A stretch of DNA of 64,000 nt, taken from positions 20,196,139 to 20,260,138 of the forward strand of contig JABBOT010000007.1 in the NCBI GenBank assembly GCA_016165875.1. The letters are read 5' to 3'. Positions 41,600 through 54,555 of this stretch are shown one piece after another. The DNA comes from Acanthopleura granulata. Lineage: Eukaryota; Mollusca; Polyplacophora; Chitonida; Chitonidae. The position numbers and the translations under genes are program-made. The notes under the pieces were generated by a model. That model was not told the origin of the DNA. It saw nothing but the letters and a program-made list of their open reading frames with translations, and did not search any database. The first letter of the stretch is position 1, and every line of letters starts with the position of its first letter.

Positions 41600-42610
41600 T
41601 CGAGTCAATACCCAATATTTCAGTCAATACCTAGTGTGACCCCCATTAGCATCGATTACTGCCAAACATCTGTGCATTGGATGAATCAGACGATTTGGGA
41701 AGGCCCTAGGGAACCACCGGCACACATCCACAGCAGCTTGCGTAGTTCATGGTAAGTTGAAAGGATTGGTATCACATTGTGCAGACGCCTTTCAACCTCA
41801 TCCCACAAGTGTTCGATTGGGTTCACATTAGGGCTGAGGGCTGGCGGCGGTAGAACACGGACGTTGTGCTGCTTGAGGAAGACCATGGTAGCTCTGGCAA
41901 CATGGGGACGAGCTTTCGTCCGACTGGAAAATGTGTTATTCATGTACAAAAAAATGGAAAAACGTGAGGTGTTGTCACTTGGTGGATGTAACGCTGGGCA
42001 ATGACGCCGTGTAACCAACCTTTACCAACGTTCTGGAAGAATCACATTAAGTCCAATCCCAACATATCATGACGCCAGGTCCACCCCATGGACGCGTTTC
42101 CCAAACGTTTCTGTCGGCGAAACGATCACCTCGACGTCACCAAATTCTGACTCTTCCGTCTGCATGGGAGCCAAAAAAGCGACTCTCATCAGAGAAGAGA
42201 TGACATGTCTCCACTCCACGTTGACACCAATTTTGGTGACCGTGTGCCAACTGAAGACGTGCTTGTCGATGCCTTGGTTAGGAGAACAGGACGACGTGCT
42301 GTTCTGCGATGTCTGAAATTGTTGTAACGGAGGCGTCGGATTACAGTTTCCCGGCCAAGGCGTCGACTGTGTGTTCCAATAGTCTGTGGTGTTGACGGAT
42401 AATCTGTCGGTCTTGTCAAGGTGTGGTGACCTTAGGACGACCGCTCCGAGGAAGGTCATCTGTGGACTGTGTGGCATTGTATCCAGGCTGGAGGTGGTAA
42501 ATTGTAGTTATGGATACGTTGAAATAATGGGCAACTTCTTGAACAAACTTCCCAGCTTCCTAACTTCCGATAGCTTGGTTTCTCTGAATGTGAATTAAGC
42601 GTGGCACTGT
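41600..42610 (-). pseudogene. Tc1-like transposase, decayed
   Basis: Minus-strand reading in several frames. An N-terminal helix-turn-helix region (EAGKFVQEVAHYFNVSITTI, STDDLPRSGRPKVTTP near 42,430-42,590); a middle with FFGSHADGRVRIW-like and RRGDRFADRNVWE-like segments; then KARPHVARATMVFLKQHNVR and SPNVNPIEHLWDEVERRL at 41,777-41,930, the DNARPH...SPDLNPIEHLWDE block of Tc1 DDE transposases. The catalytic Asp before ARPH is replaced. Numerous stops. Terminal inverted repeats could not be paired confidently. Confidence 0.85.
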
Positions 42611-42619
42611 TGTACAAGG

Positions 42620-44680
42620 CCTGACAGACACAATATTTGCCACAGTTTTATACCCACTTAAGTTCAAAACAATTCCTGCATATTTGATTTCACAAGAAAT
42701 GTGTGCATCATGTCCACATATTCATTGAACTGGTACGTTTGGGTGATTCATTAATTTCATACATTTGTATACGGGGATTCCAAAATGCAATTGAAAATAA
42801 TCGAAACACTATCATGCTTCTATACTTGTTAAAACTCGTATCAATTAATGGTTCTCCTATTTGGGTAAAATAAACTTACATTTCTTTGCGCATGAGTATA
42901 TATGTGAAACTTTATATACGTCTGTCACATGTAGTTAAAAATATATGTTTCCGGGATGTTGGAGTATATTTCGCAATCGATGCACTCGTATAATCTCGTT
43001 AAGAGTCATTGTATGTTAACGGCGAAAGGAAACCAAGCAGTGGGTTTTTCTTTATAATTCCTCGCAAGATTTGACGTTTAGCACAGTCGAGCGCGGACCT
43101 CCTCGAGAACTCCTAATGGTACCAACCTTGTTCTGAGAATTTTGTGAATTTGTGACTGAGCACAATAAACGCATTATCTATCGAGTAAACAGTGCTGAAC
43201 CTGTACATTGCAATGTTTGTATTGTGGGAAGCTTTAAGTCCATGTTATTACCTTATCTGAGGTGTTTATGTGAAGTCGACAATACTCCTGTGTCGTTTGC
43301 TCACTCGTTCAAAATCTGTAGTTTTCCAATACGGTGTGTATATCTGACGTCCCAAGCGAGACTGTTCGTAAATAGGTTGCCACTGACTGCTAGTCCACCT
43401 ATATCCAGTAAGTGAAATCGTTTACAGTACTTTGATAATTAGTCTGCATTTTCATATTTGTAAGCAAGTTCATGTATGTAAAATTTACCCAATTCACTTA
43501 CATAATGACAATTTTCCTCTCTAATCGGCTACAAAAATCTCTACTTCTGCACCACTGTAGGATACATATATATTGTTATCCTCGTACATTAAAGCTTTCT
43601 TGATTTACTGAAATGTTATCCAGTTGTCCATAACATAACCCATTAAATAAATTTATCGCATGAATGTTTGAGGGCAAGATTTTAAAGACGCATTACACTG
43701 TGTGTGGTATTATGAATACGCTCCGCTCATCGAAAACTTATGTTCAGCTGTCAACTTGATTGGATATCAACATTTGTTCATAGATGGCTTTGAGCATGAA
43801 TAATATCCATATAAGGCAGATGGTGTAAAAGAGCATGGAGGTCTTCAAAATGAAATCGATCCATGTTCACATGAGAAGTTTTGTGAAACAGAACATTGCT
43901 GTAAGTCGTCCATATACTCAAATAAAGGCACGCTGTCATAAAATAAGTTAACATGAAATAAACACACATGCTGGTGGATAAAAATATATATGCACAAGGC
44001 ACATACTAAATCTATTTAAAAATGTGACCCAAATCAGGCGTTGTATTTCGGTCTAGGGATAAAGAGTATGTTTAAAAAAACTCTTGTGCAGTTACTTGTG
44101 TGATTTGGTTGTACACCACAGTTATGATATTGAATTATCATTTTTGGGCTCAAGGGAAAGCAATTACTTGCAATGGATAATAATGTGATTAAAACTGGTG
44201 GGAGGTCAATATTCCACTGACACAACTTAGAAGTGGGACATGCAAGCATCATATTATCAAGAATAAATAAATTTACAAGTGTGCGCATAGTGCATACTAT
44301 TGTTAGGGTCTATACGGCAGCTCAGGCGGTGGCTAGATTGCATGTAGGGCATTACCGATTTCTTTACACTTTTCGTGGCTCAAAAATGTATTCCTCTGAT
44401 GTGGAATAAGTAGAGCAAATAAACAGGAGGTCCTTAAAAATATTATCAAACTACATTTATACAGACCTTTTAAACTCTTTGACAGCATCCATGTTGACGC
44501 ATACATTAATTATTTAAAATGTATTGATTATATCATAAGGTACGATTCTGTTTATGTGGAATATAGCATCGAGCGTTTACAAGGGGTACCATAGAATTTT
44601 TGATAGCTTTATACAAGCTATAACGATATGTAGGTCATTTATTGCACTTTGACAGTATACAGAGTTAGGGGCGATAACCC
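42620..44680. other. Gene-free stretch
   Basis: AT-rich. Short ORFs at 43,152-43,415, 43,778-44,002 and 44,034-44,288 show no domain. No recognised repeat. Confidence 0.45.
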
Positions 44681-44689
44681 TTCTCAGCT

Positions 44690-44784
44690 ATATGACCCAA
44701 TGACCTTCTTCATCGATTAAACATGGCGCTGTTCGCGTGACGATCTTAACTCTAAATTAATTTGTTGTTCTCTCTATCTCCCCA
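44690..44784 (+). repeat. Short duplicated block, first copy
   Basis: ATATGACCCAATGACCTTCT followed by CGATTAAACATGGCGCTGTT and ending TCTCTCTATCTCCCCA. A second copy starts 1,016 bp downstream. Confidence 0.8.
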
Positions 44785-45131
44785 GGTAATAAGTAATGTA
44801 ATTGTTTGTGCAATTCATAAAATTCTTCTTAAAACGCGTGTAATGTGATATTGTTGTAAAATGGAAACATAATTACTTATTTTGCAAATTTATATGGCTT
44901 GCTGAGTGGAAGTCATTTCCGATTGATTGATGACCTGATCATACGATTTAATTTCACATGTTTGAGTCAGTATGTTGATAGACATTGGAATGGGGTGTAA
45001 AGATAAAGCACGTTTGGTATTTTTGAGAGTGTTATAGTGGATTGATGCTGTAATTTAGTGGGTATTTAGAAGAACTGGAAGAATGCTATCTTTAGACCGT
45101 TACAACATTCTGTGTACGCTAGAGACATCAA

Positions 45132-45158
45132 AGGTCATAGCTCAAGGTCATAAGGTCA
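45132..45158 (+). promoter_or_regulatory. Three AGGTCA half-sites (nuclear-receptor-like cluster)
   Basis: AGGTCA at 45,132, 45,145 and 45,153, all in one orientation. The last two form a direct repeat with 2-base spacing, and the middle one is TCAAGGTCA, the extended half-site used by monomeric receptors such as ERR/SF-1. The sequence match is exact. Function is inference, and no gene is visible nearby. Confidence 0.3.
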
Positions 45159-45705
45159 TAATATGTCAGAAATGTCCTAAACTGTTTCCATGTCTGAATG
45201 TTTGATTGATTAATAGTGCTACAGTATGTTATAGTCTTACATATACACGTATGCTAGTGAGTAAATTGTCAGCATGTTGAGATATTGGCTACACATAGAG
45301 GTTTCTGCAAAACATTGATAGTTCACATTCAGTATTGGGGGCTGATGTTACAGCTATGAGTATTAGTTCTAATTTACACATAGTAGTTGGGCTTGTCGAG
45401 AGTAAAAATCCTAGTTGTTTTGTATAAATTGATTTAATGTTATAATGTTATAATGAAGGATATGTTACATGCATTTGTAGGCATATTCTACTGATATCCT
45501 CTGTTCTCTCCACTGTTACATTTCAGTTTAAGATGTTCAAGTTCAAGTCAATATGTTACTTTTTCTTGTTTTTGAAATAGGAAAGGTTTGGTAGGAGAAA
45601 ACAATAACCATGAAAGAACTACTGCGCAGAGACATTGTATAGTCTGAAAGTCATGTGACATGACATGATACCGTAGTGTATAGGCTCATGTTAGCTGATA
45701 TTGTG

Positions 45706-45801
45706 ATATGACGCAATGATCTTGTTCACCGATTAAACATGGCGCTGTTTGCGTGATGATCTTCACCCCAAATTCATTTGGTTATTCTCTATATCTCCCC
45801 A
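45706..45801 (+). repeat. Short duplicated block, second copy
   Basis: ATATGACGCAATGATCTTGT, CGATTAAACATGGCGCTGTT and TCTCTATATCTCCCCA, paired with 44,690-44,784. Confidence 0.8.
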
Positions 45802-45869
45802 AAAACGGATGCCGGGTAACACTGACATCATTTTTTTATATTTTTTTTTATAATATATATACCTATATT

Positions 45870-46045
45870 TTGGTTTTCGAGTTTAACCGAGTTTTGGTTT
45901 TTAAAAACCTATTATTTATTGTATTTGTTTTGGTATGTTATTGTCATCTGGAGAACCATGCACTTAATCCTTGCTTCCTCATGCTTTGGCTACTATGAAG
46001 CTGAAATATCGCCCACGTCGTGTCAAGCCATAAAAATTCATTCAG
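45870..46045 (+). repeat. LINE 3' tail fragment
   Basis: TTTTGGTTTTCGAGTTTAAC, CTGAAATATCGCCCACGTCG and TCAAGCCATAAAAATTCATTC align with the 3' UTR at 57,480-57,690. A 5'-truncated insertion without coding sequence. Confidence 0.65.
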
Positions 46046-46049
46046 TCGT

Positions 46050-47635
46050 TTTCCACATGACTCTATTATGAGTATGTGACCTAGAAAAACAAAAATGAAG
46101 CAAAATGTGCACAAGGTGCAATCATTAAATTAAAGCCTCGGTGCATTGGAAAGTAAATTCTAAAGGCTGCGGCTGGATATCTACGCATATACTAATCGCA
46201 AATTTGCTGCCTTATCGCCAAAAAATTTATTTCACACACTACAGATGAAAACAGGTTGTAATATTAATTGTTGGCGTTGGCCCGAACCTGGTGAATGTCA
46301 CTGAAAGCACTATATTTCTCAGATGGAAGAGGGCAAATACACATACTTTTCTTCTAAATTTATACATATATGCGTGTCAATAAATATTAGTGACATGAAC
46401 GATTGGGATTGAAAATGTGATGCTAAGAATGTTTCTAATAATATACGATGGGATTCTAGAGCAAGTACTCTCCGATATTATGGAGTCTATAATAGTGCTA
46501 CAAACAACTGTCAACTTGTCAGTGAGTAAATTAGAATGGTGGAATTAGATTTTGAAACTGAACAAACATTATTTGACTGAGCAATCAACGAAATTCCTCT
46601 CTGCATTTGATGAAGTTTGTCGTTAAAGTCTTTCACCTCTCGCGCTGATTGAAAATACATGTATCTAAATATCAGACTTTAACCACACCAAACCCGAAAG
46701 AGATATCGATCTCATGTCATACATACGGGAATATGCGCGTATGTACGAAAGTCAGTAAACGATTATTTCTTTCATGTTTCAGAAGATTATGCTATTCCAT
46801 TTCGTCTTTAAAACGTCGATTTATACTGCAGATATATAAGAGATGCGGATCGTAAAGAAGTAAAGTGCGAGCTATAAATGCCACTATTAATCAATTCAAA
46901 TGGGAGCAAACTATGCCACTGTCGGGTGTAGGGGAGGCTACAGATCTCTGAAAATCGATACTTGGTTATGACATCCATGGTTAATTGTGATAAGGGTTCC
47001 GTGAATCTTTCTTTGTCTGAAAATGTAACACACCAAGGTGAACAGAAACATGAGCTATCGTTCATTATGTCCTTGTCTGCTGATAATCCCCATCTTCCTG
47101 TAGAGTATTCTATGTACATATTTATATACAAATCTCTATACATAAATATGTTAACTTTGAAATGTCCATATGATGCTTATTTTTAAACGTTATCACTAGT
47201 AATTTATTACCTCTATAATATGTTGACAACACCATAAAAACGAAAATGTCAGTCAGCGACTTGAAAACAAGATTTGCGAGATGTGTTCATTTCAATAGTA
47301 CATGTTTACATCTTTTAATTTATCCGTATCAGCAATCGACCATGTGCTGTAATGGTCACGAACAGATAATTATATTACTTACAGCGACACGTTTATCAAT
47401 ATTCTCACAAAAGCCACACCAAATTTCTCAATACCAGCCATGCATTTACAGAGTTGAAAGCTGACAATCATCGAACATAGTAATGCCAAACATATGTGAC
47501 CGCCAAAGTGTTTGTCTGTCCAGTATCAGTATATACTTTCACTGGTTTGGTCGCCTTGTCGATTTTGTAAATTTGGATATGTATTCTGAATCATCCATGC
47601 TTTGCATGGCATATGTAAAGCTGTCAATATGTATC
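46050..47635. other. Gene-free stretch
   Basis: No supported gene. The 111-codon minus frame at 46,808-47,143 has no recognisable motif. Confidence 0.45.
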
Positions 47636-47639
47636 AACT

Positions 47640-47845
47640 GTCTCACCAACGAGGTCGCTGTAAGTTTAAGCCCAGCCCTTGCTGCCGTACGTGGGAGGGT
47701 CTGCTAGTAATCTGCGAATGGCACTGTGTTTCCCTGGGGTGTTTGCCCGATTTTCTCCCATCACAATGCCCACCGCCGTCGTGCAAGCGAAACATGCCTG
47801 AGTATAGTGTGATACACCAATGCAATAAATAAATATATCAATCAC
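47640..47845 (+). repeat. SINE copy, diverged
   Basis: CTCACCAACGAGGTCGCTGTAA begins in the box B part; then CGTACGTGGGAGGGTCTGCT, GCCCGATTTTCTCCCATCAC and ATACACCAATGCAATAAATAA. Confidence 0.75.
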
Positions 47846-48837
47846 TACCGACTGACTCGTTCATTATCTAGATTACATTTTTCTTTAACTCTTTTTTCTA
47901 GAGATTGTTGTTCTGGATTAAAACTAACCAGTGCTTTATTCATGGGTTTTCATCTTTTTCATGCAATCCGAGGCAACTTCTAGCTATAAAGCTTGAGTAT
48001 GAATGAGGCGAGTTTGAATGTATGCCATGACAGAAATCATTATGTAAGGAGCGCACTGTAAACAACGGCTATGGATAATGCATAATGTGTCAGCATTTCT
48101 GCTCCAGCGTCTTTCAGCCTGATTCATACCAGACACAAATATTTCACGAAATCATCGCTAAGGAGAAATACATTTAAAAGGTTTTTAAAGATCAGATATC
48201 AGAACATCTTAATTAGAGTTATCGGTTTCAGAATCTGAACTGCGTTGCTTGATGTGATATTTTATTGTGACGTTACACTGAACTGATTTAAAGCAATTAA
48301 CTGATAAGATTTTTAAAAGCGGAGACAACCATCTGTTCAAATCTATATAGATCATGTAGATAGGCGAGCTCATGACAAGGCTTACTTAATAAAGGAACCA
48401 TCGTCGTTTGTTACATTTAGTAGTGCTGCCATAATGTAAGGAAGGAGGGCTGAGGCACTTGTGTAATTTAGATATAATTCGCAGAAAATACTTTTCGTTG
48501 TGAACGGATTTGTATGGGGTAAGAAAAAATCCGTTCTGTAAGGTGAACTTCTCTTATGTGGTCAATCATGAAACAACAGTGCGTAAAAGAGTGGAAAATT
48601 ATAAGGCTTGGCATGTGAAGATTCATGAGGTGGGTATCAATGAATCAAAGGTATTGTTCTAAGCATACATTCTCCACTCACAGCTTCAAGTTAATAGCTT
48701 GAATCTGGCCACAGGTAATAGATTACTCTGGATTTCCCCGATTCCCTCTCCCTATAAACCCGATCGTGATAATTGAAGGGAGTGCTCTTGATTAAGGCTT
48801 TAAACAGCACAAAAATGTATGTTGTATGCTAGGGCTT

Positions 48838-49150
48838 TTTCGTTGCACTCAACAATTTTTCAGTCATATGACTACCAGGATTTGTTAGAATAGATTCCTG
48901 CCACCATTGGAAATTCATGCCATTGGAATATCATGGCGAATACACCAGACTGGACACTCACCCAGTCACAGTACACTGACCCCGGGTCGACCATCAGCGT
49001 TTCCTTGCTGTAACCTTTCAATCCCGAACGTCAAACGAGGCAGCAACAAGTACCATTTTCAAAGTCTTTGGAATGAACCGACCCGGGATTGATTCCGGAT
49101 CTCCCGCTCTCGGGGCGGAGGCTATAACCACCTGTGCACCCAGGCGGTCA
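48838..49150 (-). repeat. Second SINE family, near full length
   Basis: On the minus strand it starts with a tRNA-like head (CGCCTGGGTGCACAGGTGG; box B-like GGAATCAATCCCGG) and ends with CTGAAAAATTGTTGAGTGCA. The body contains, on the plus strand, GGCGAATACACCAGACTGG and CAGTACACTGACCCCGGGTC, and AACAAGTACCATTTTCAAAG. I recognise this as a dispersed molluscan repeat type. A tail-half copy lies at 54,385-54,555. Confidence 0.7.
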
Positions 49151-49314
49151 ACAGGGCTAAAATAGTATCAGATGCCGAATAAAATAAACGTGTCCCTCTT
49201 TTTGTATCAGAAATATGGGCGACAAAAACATTTTCACTACTACAGAAGAGTTGTGCAATCAGATTTTGGATACGATTTTGCGAGAAAATGGGTAGGCGGA
49301 TTAAAAAAGTCTGT

Positions 49315-49626
49315 TCAGCATGTGTAATAAAGCATTTTCAACCTCAAGTCCCCATTATAATGTATTACATATTTTTCTTTTAAAGATTCGGGAATGTCGT
49401 CTTCGTACAAGATCTCTCTCAACAGTGGGCTGTAGTCAACAGTCAAAATCAGCAACCTGCAGATAAACAGACTGCAGAATGTGAATAGCAAGATGTCAGA
49501 TCCAAGGTAGAGCAGTAATCTAACATGGAAAGAGTCAGTAACAGTCCGCCCACTTCGGTGGCAGACAGGTATAATTAAAACAATATAATATTCATACTTA
49601 TCCTGTTTTACCTGTACAGTATGCAA
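49315..49626 (-). other. Unassigned 103-codon minus frame, possible exon
   Basis: Contains a hydrophobic stretch (LLLYLGSDILLFTFCSLFI) followed by a polar segment (DYSPLLREILYEDDIPESLK) that looks protein-like. A pyrimidine-rich CTTGCTATTCACATTCTGCAG lies inside on the minus strand and could be a splice acceptor, making only the last part an exon. No family recognised; weak. Confidence 0.2.
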
Positions 49627-49639
49627 CAGTATGATTTAG

Positions 49640-50400
49640 AAAAACACGTTCCAAATTAGTAGAGAATATCAAATCGTAAATCACACACAGTCAAAAATAT
49701 ATACTCCCTTACTGCTCAATACATTACAATCTATAAAATAGTACTGGTGCTATGAGAAACAGTATCGTGTAAAGAAAATGTCTTAACCTAGGCGTCGAAG
49801 TGGATATTCACATACCAGCCGGGAACCAAAATGGGCTTTCGGAGTCATTGATCGCAAGACAAGTTTCCATAAACGGCAAATAACACTAACCAACTAAGAA
49901 CTCAGAAGATATATAATATGTACAAAAATAGGACGGATTCATCCAAAGAGAAGCAGTCTGTAATGATTACAGAATGTCCATTATCAGTGTTAAGGATGTT
50001 TATTTGGAGCAATCTGACGAACACTTTGCACTACATAAAATTGGCGGGACTGCACTCTCTGTAGTGGCGCTCTGGCGCGTATACATATAGGGTTGATATG
50101 AAAACATGCATCGCGTCAAACATACGTAAGATTATGGAAGTCTATCATTACACAGTCCACAGTTTTAAATGATGAAGGAAATACGCAATGGATATTCTAA
50201 GCAGACGAATAAAATCAGTAGTTGAATTTTAGTGTATATGATCGTTAAGGAAATATGTATCTTAGTTGCGCTTTGCTCGAAACGGTTTATTTATATAACA
50301 TGGCAATCATACTCAACTCGATGGACATGCAGTCCCTAGCCCCGGGTTAAGCCAAATTAGACACAATTATGAAGCAGAGTCCTAGGGATTCTGGGCCCTC
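49640..50400. other. Gene-free stretch
   Basis: No supported gene or recognised repeat. Confidence 0.4.
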
Positions 50401-50419
50401 GTTATTAATAAGAGGGTTG

Positions 50420-50960
50420 TACTCATTGTAAAATTTAAGAAACTTACGGTCAAGGCATTTGATGAAATAATCTAGACAGACAGACTATTTCAGTAATACC
50501 TTGTGACGTTGATTTACATCATCACAAAGCACACATGATCTAACTGACGCTATACAAGGCGAGATATGTGTACGTCATATGCAGGACCCTAAGGTGTATT
50601 GCCATCAGAGTAGTGATAATTAACAACATAAAAACCAAAACTATTACTCTTTTCGTATAGTCGGCCTGACAGCAAACTATTGTGGTCTTTGTACAGGTAG
50701 AAGTTCAGGTAACATGTACAATCTGGAGAATCTGAAGTTTCCCTTAAATCGAGCTAAAATGGACATGTACCTTTCACTACCTTTGATATATACATATGGG
50801 TTGCTTACAGTTAGTAAATAATCAATATGCGGCTTGAGAAAAGATCGAGCCTGATGAAGATTACTCTTAAATAACTTCTGCATGTTAAGCCATTTTGCTT
50901 CATGGCCATGGAATTCGTTTGCACTGAGGCGTTTATGTTCATTTGCAGTTTTCATCGTTT
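50420..50960 (-). mobile_element. Penelope-like element remnant, C-terminal RT part
   Basis: Aligns with 2,280-2,720. Minus reading gives LNFYLYKDHNSLLSGRLYEK, FYVVNYHYSDGN, YDVHISRLV and CVLCDDVNQRHKVLL-type residues, the block after the catalytic palm in Penelope-like RTs. The open 92-codon frame at 50,677-50,955 only partly follows the ancestral frame. No endonuclease domain seen. Confidence 0.7.
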
Positions 50961-51533
50961 TCTATTTTTACCACGAAATTGCCGAACGAGTGATACCAAC
51001 AGTTTCAGTCAGTGCTCACTTCAGACAAATATTTTGACCGTAAACGAACTTATAAACTAGCAAGAGGCAAGATTTGGATACTGATTAAATTGCCCTAGAA
51101 CATTCCAGTTATTCTCTGGCATCATTGTAGAGTGACGAATGTTTCTCTTTACTTTCAACTTTCCCAATGTCTTACTTTTTATACTTCCTTAATTCTTTGA
51201 TCGGTTGCGGTAATCGGGCTCAAGATTACTGACATGAAATCTTCACTACAGTTGACATATAGGGTACGAATGCCTCCCTCAACGCCTTGATTTATAGTCT
51301 AATTTTAGAACACTTTTTCTCAGTTTTGCAATATTTCTAATTAAATTATAATTGCCTGATTAATACCTTTTATAAATTCAAGCGACACCACCAGCCCAAA
51401 GACAGAAAGATACTGTAAAGAACATTCTGAAGACCGCGCAAGTGTAAAAGGTGATGATACACAGGAAGATCAATCTGGTTGCTGACACCAAAAGATTAGT
51501 AATGCATAACACTCAAAAATGTCTTCCTGTTTT

Positions 51534-51700
51534 CGTAGCCAAGGGGGTTAGGCGCACTACTGCAGCTTAATAACCCAGGTGCCTCTCACGAATGCAACCG
51601 CTATTAGTATACCAGCAAATAACGTATTGCCATGTCCGGTTTCCCCCCACCATAATGCTGGACGCTGTCCTATATCTAAAGGAAATATTTTTGATTTTTC
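51534..51700 (+). repeat. SINE copy with internal deletion
   Basis: Head CGTAGCCAAGGGGGTTAGGC and AACCCAGGTGCCTCTCACGA, then jumping to the end of the body (TTTCCCCCCACCATAATGCT, GGACGCTGTCCTATATC). The box B and most of the body are missing. Confidence 0.7.
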
Positions 51701-51989
51701 TGATGTTATCATTCTCCATAGCAAAAAGGCATGAGAATAGCTGCACAAAACCCCCCGAAGCCACATTGTTATCCATGGAAACGCTCATATATATGGATGC
51801 TAGATCTGCCCTTCCAAAACCAGTATCTAAAGTTAGAAACCCGTACCACAGTTTTCGTTGGAATATTAAGTATATTCGTCGCATTGGGAAGGTCGAAGGT
51901 GATCTACAAGTCTATACTATACAGTACGTTATTAATCTAGGTATTGGATATAAATCTTATTCTAATTGTATGTTGCAAAGAGAATAAGT

Positions 51990-53900
51990 GGTTCCCACTA
52001 GACGCCATGTGACTCTACCTCGCTTGAAATAATATTTACTCTCGAAGAGGGCACTGCTCCCATCTGAGTTATTTGTGATGCGGCATCAAGTCTATCGTGA
52101 TCCATGCTCATGTTCAGGAAATGTTCTTCGCAGTTATAATTTAACCACTTGATCCCGTTCAAGGCGAAGCTGCCATTTATTATGTCATGAAATAAAATTC
52201 CTATACATTGCTATATCACTATCCTAGATTGTACTTCCATATACAGGTTTTTTTTAGATCAAATGTTGGAAACATGTGAATTGATTTCGACTTTAAACTG
52301 ACGGTTTTCAACATGGCCATTTATATAGCCAATGTTAAGCCAATTTAAGTTCTGTACATATCGCAAATGCATTTAAAGACATGAAATATAATGAAAAATC
52401 ATTTCAGTTGTTTTAATAAGACAGGGAGATATCATAGATTAATTTCCAGATATCTTGAATACATTTTGCTGTGTACATATGATAAGAAAGCATTTCCAAT
52501 ATCTATTACGAGTTTCAATATATCTTAAATTAACATGAAGTTGACTTATCTGGATTATTTTATGTGTTATATGGCGTTTATTTGTGTGGCTATTTCCGTG
52601 AAGAAACCGTTTTTCCCTAATTATGTTACCAACACTCCTCTTGCCTCCGAAGCAGAAATATTATCTATGATATCTGAACAAAGGATCTAATTCAGAAGCA
52701 AAAAGTGGTCCTCCCTTATTTCATGGCGTGCTGCCCCCCCCCCTAAAAAGTGCAAACCCTCGGTGAAAACGTCTGCCACAAGCGGTCAGCTATGACAGCT
52801 ATGATAGGTAATACCTATGCCCAATTCAACACATGTGGAATGGATTATATATAAAAAATAAATAGAAATATCGAAATGGATTCAAACTATATTTGGATGA
52901 TTTTATGATTTGACATAGGTTGAAACGGCTTGCCATATATGTTCAGCTCATTTTATGGAATTAAAAATAAATCAACCCTGTTTGGACTGTTTGGTTCATC
53001 AAAGGAAGCTATATGAATATGAGTGGTATCCTATTAGTTACTTAACGACAGAACAACATTTCCATTCGAGGAAACCTTCCACTTTTAGCTCGAGTAAACA
53101 TCTCATCGAAAACCTCCATTACATCCTACTAAAACCCTGAAGGTTATCGAAGAGCCATATATTTGCCAGTTCGTGAATGCCAAGTCGTGCATTGTATTCC
53201 GATTTTGAAGCTGTAAAGTTATCCACGACAACAAATATAATGTTTAAAAGTGCAACAATGCTCACATTACCACATCGCTTTTGCTTTGTAATTTTAAAGG
53301 GAGCAATAAAATGCTTTATGATACCTATACGTCTACTTTCATGATTACTAAGGGCCAATTAGTATAAAATATTGTATACTGAATGCATCTGACAACGCCT
53401 AAAGACCATGGCAGTGGTGTTTGTGTCTAATGTAGATGGGTAAACGTGACTAAAAGTGACGTGTGAAAGGTGTGAGACTTACAAATACATGGGCAGTCGT
53501 TTTGAAGATAGACAGGTGATTCGTTTGCAGTAGATATAGAATTAGTTCATTATTAAATAGTTTATTAAATAGTTTTAGTATTCAAATTTAGCCTCCATTT
53601 GGTTCAGCTGTCGTGTTACATTACGAATTCGTTCAGGCAACTGCAAAATGAAGGTGTTCTTAGGGCACGCTTCACCGCGACCGTGCATGTCAGGGAATAA
53701 GTGAGCCATTATTTAGTATAACAGAAAATAAAATATTCCACAACATCCAGGTAAAGAGATCAAAAGTTTCCCTTGATCAGTGAAAGTGACCATGTATACC
53801 ATGCAAAAAGGAATTATTGTTTTGTATGAAGTTCTTTAACATATGCAATATTTTCACAAAACTAGGTGAAGTGATACAAGCTGAACGGAATAATTTTGGC
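51990..53900. other. Gene-free stretch
   Basis: No supported gene. It contains a 10-base C run at 52,734-52,743 and AT-rich sequence. Confidence 0.45.
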
Positions 53901-53929
53901 GCCAAAGTGAGATGGGTGAGATGGGTGCG

Positions 53930-54235
53930 CCCCATACAAACGATGCGGGATTAAAACCGTGAAGCAGATACAGTGCAATTTCAATTAATCTACTGGAACA
54001 TGAACTTGCAGATTCCTCCGCTTTTACTATTTATGTGGCCTTTGGGAAACATAAGCTGTGGAAGACACTTGTAGGGTTGTTTACTCGGCCTGACATTTGT
54101 GAAAAAAAAACACGTGTCATCAATGAATTAATTGCCAAAGGTCTGCAGTTTCCCTCGGGCACTCCAGTTTCCTCCCTCTTTAAAACTGGCCGCCATCGAA
54201 TAAGTGGGGAGCATTGAATGACAAAGAAAATGAAT
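53930..54235 (+). repeat. SINE-like repeat (third type), copy 1
   Basis: Shares with 59,560-59,845, in order: GATGCGGGATT/GATGTGGGATT, CTGGAACATGAACTT.CAGATTCC, GACATTTGTGAAA-like, GGCACTCCAGTTTCCTCC and AAAACTGGCCGCCATCG..TAAGTGG. The ending resembles the SINE tail type at 32.8 kb, so the families may share a LINE-derived 3' end. Confidence 0.6.
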
Positions 54236-54384
54236 AAATATATTATTCAGAAATATTCCCGTACATAGCCAAATTTATATAGATAACCCTTTTTGGCGAA
54301 ATATTCCAAAGATTTGAGAGTGCGTATATTTAAGAAACTATCTGATTACTTTCAGTAATGTATGTAAGTATCATTGGTTTTAAC

Positions 54385-54555
54385 GTCGTACTCAACAATT
54401 TTTCAGTCACATGGCAACAATGAGTCATCAAAAGGTGTATATTCTGTCTCTTCTTGTGGCAGGGCGAATCTATGCCGCCAAAGTGCTGCCTACACTGGAA
54501 CATCATGCCTAATACACCAGATATGACATCCCACCAAGTCACTTCCCACCAAGTC
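54385..54555 (-). repeat. Second SINE family, tail-half copy
   Basis: GTACTCAACAATTTTTCAGTC, GGCAGGGCGAATCTATGCCG and CATGCCTAATACACCAGATA match the body of 48,838-49,150. It replaces the C-terminal end of the adjoining LINE. Confidence 0.7.

Noticed and set aside
41500..42700. Terminal inverted repeats for the Tc1 relic
   Set aside because: An ACCCA(T/C)TAA-like word near both ends is too short and mismatched to define borders.
51592..51987. 131-codon plus-strand frame
   Set aside because: Its first third is SINE sequence; the remainder has no motif.
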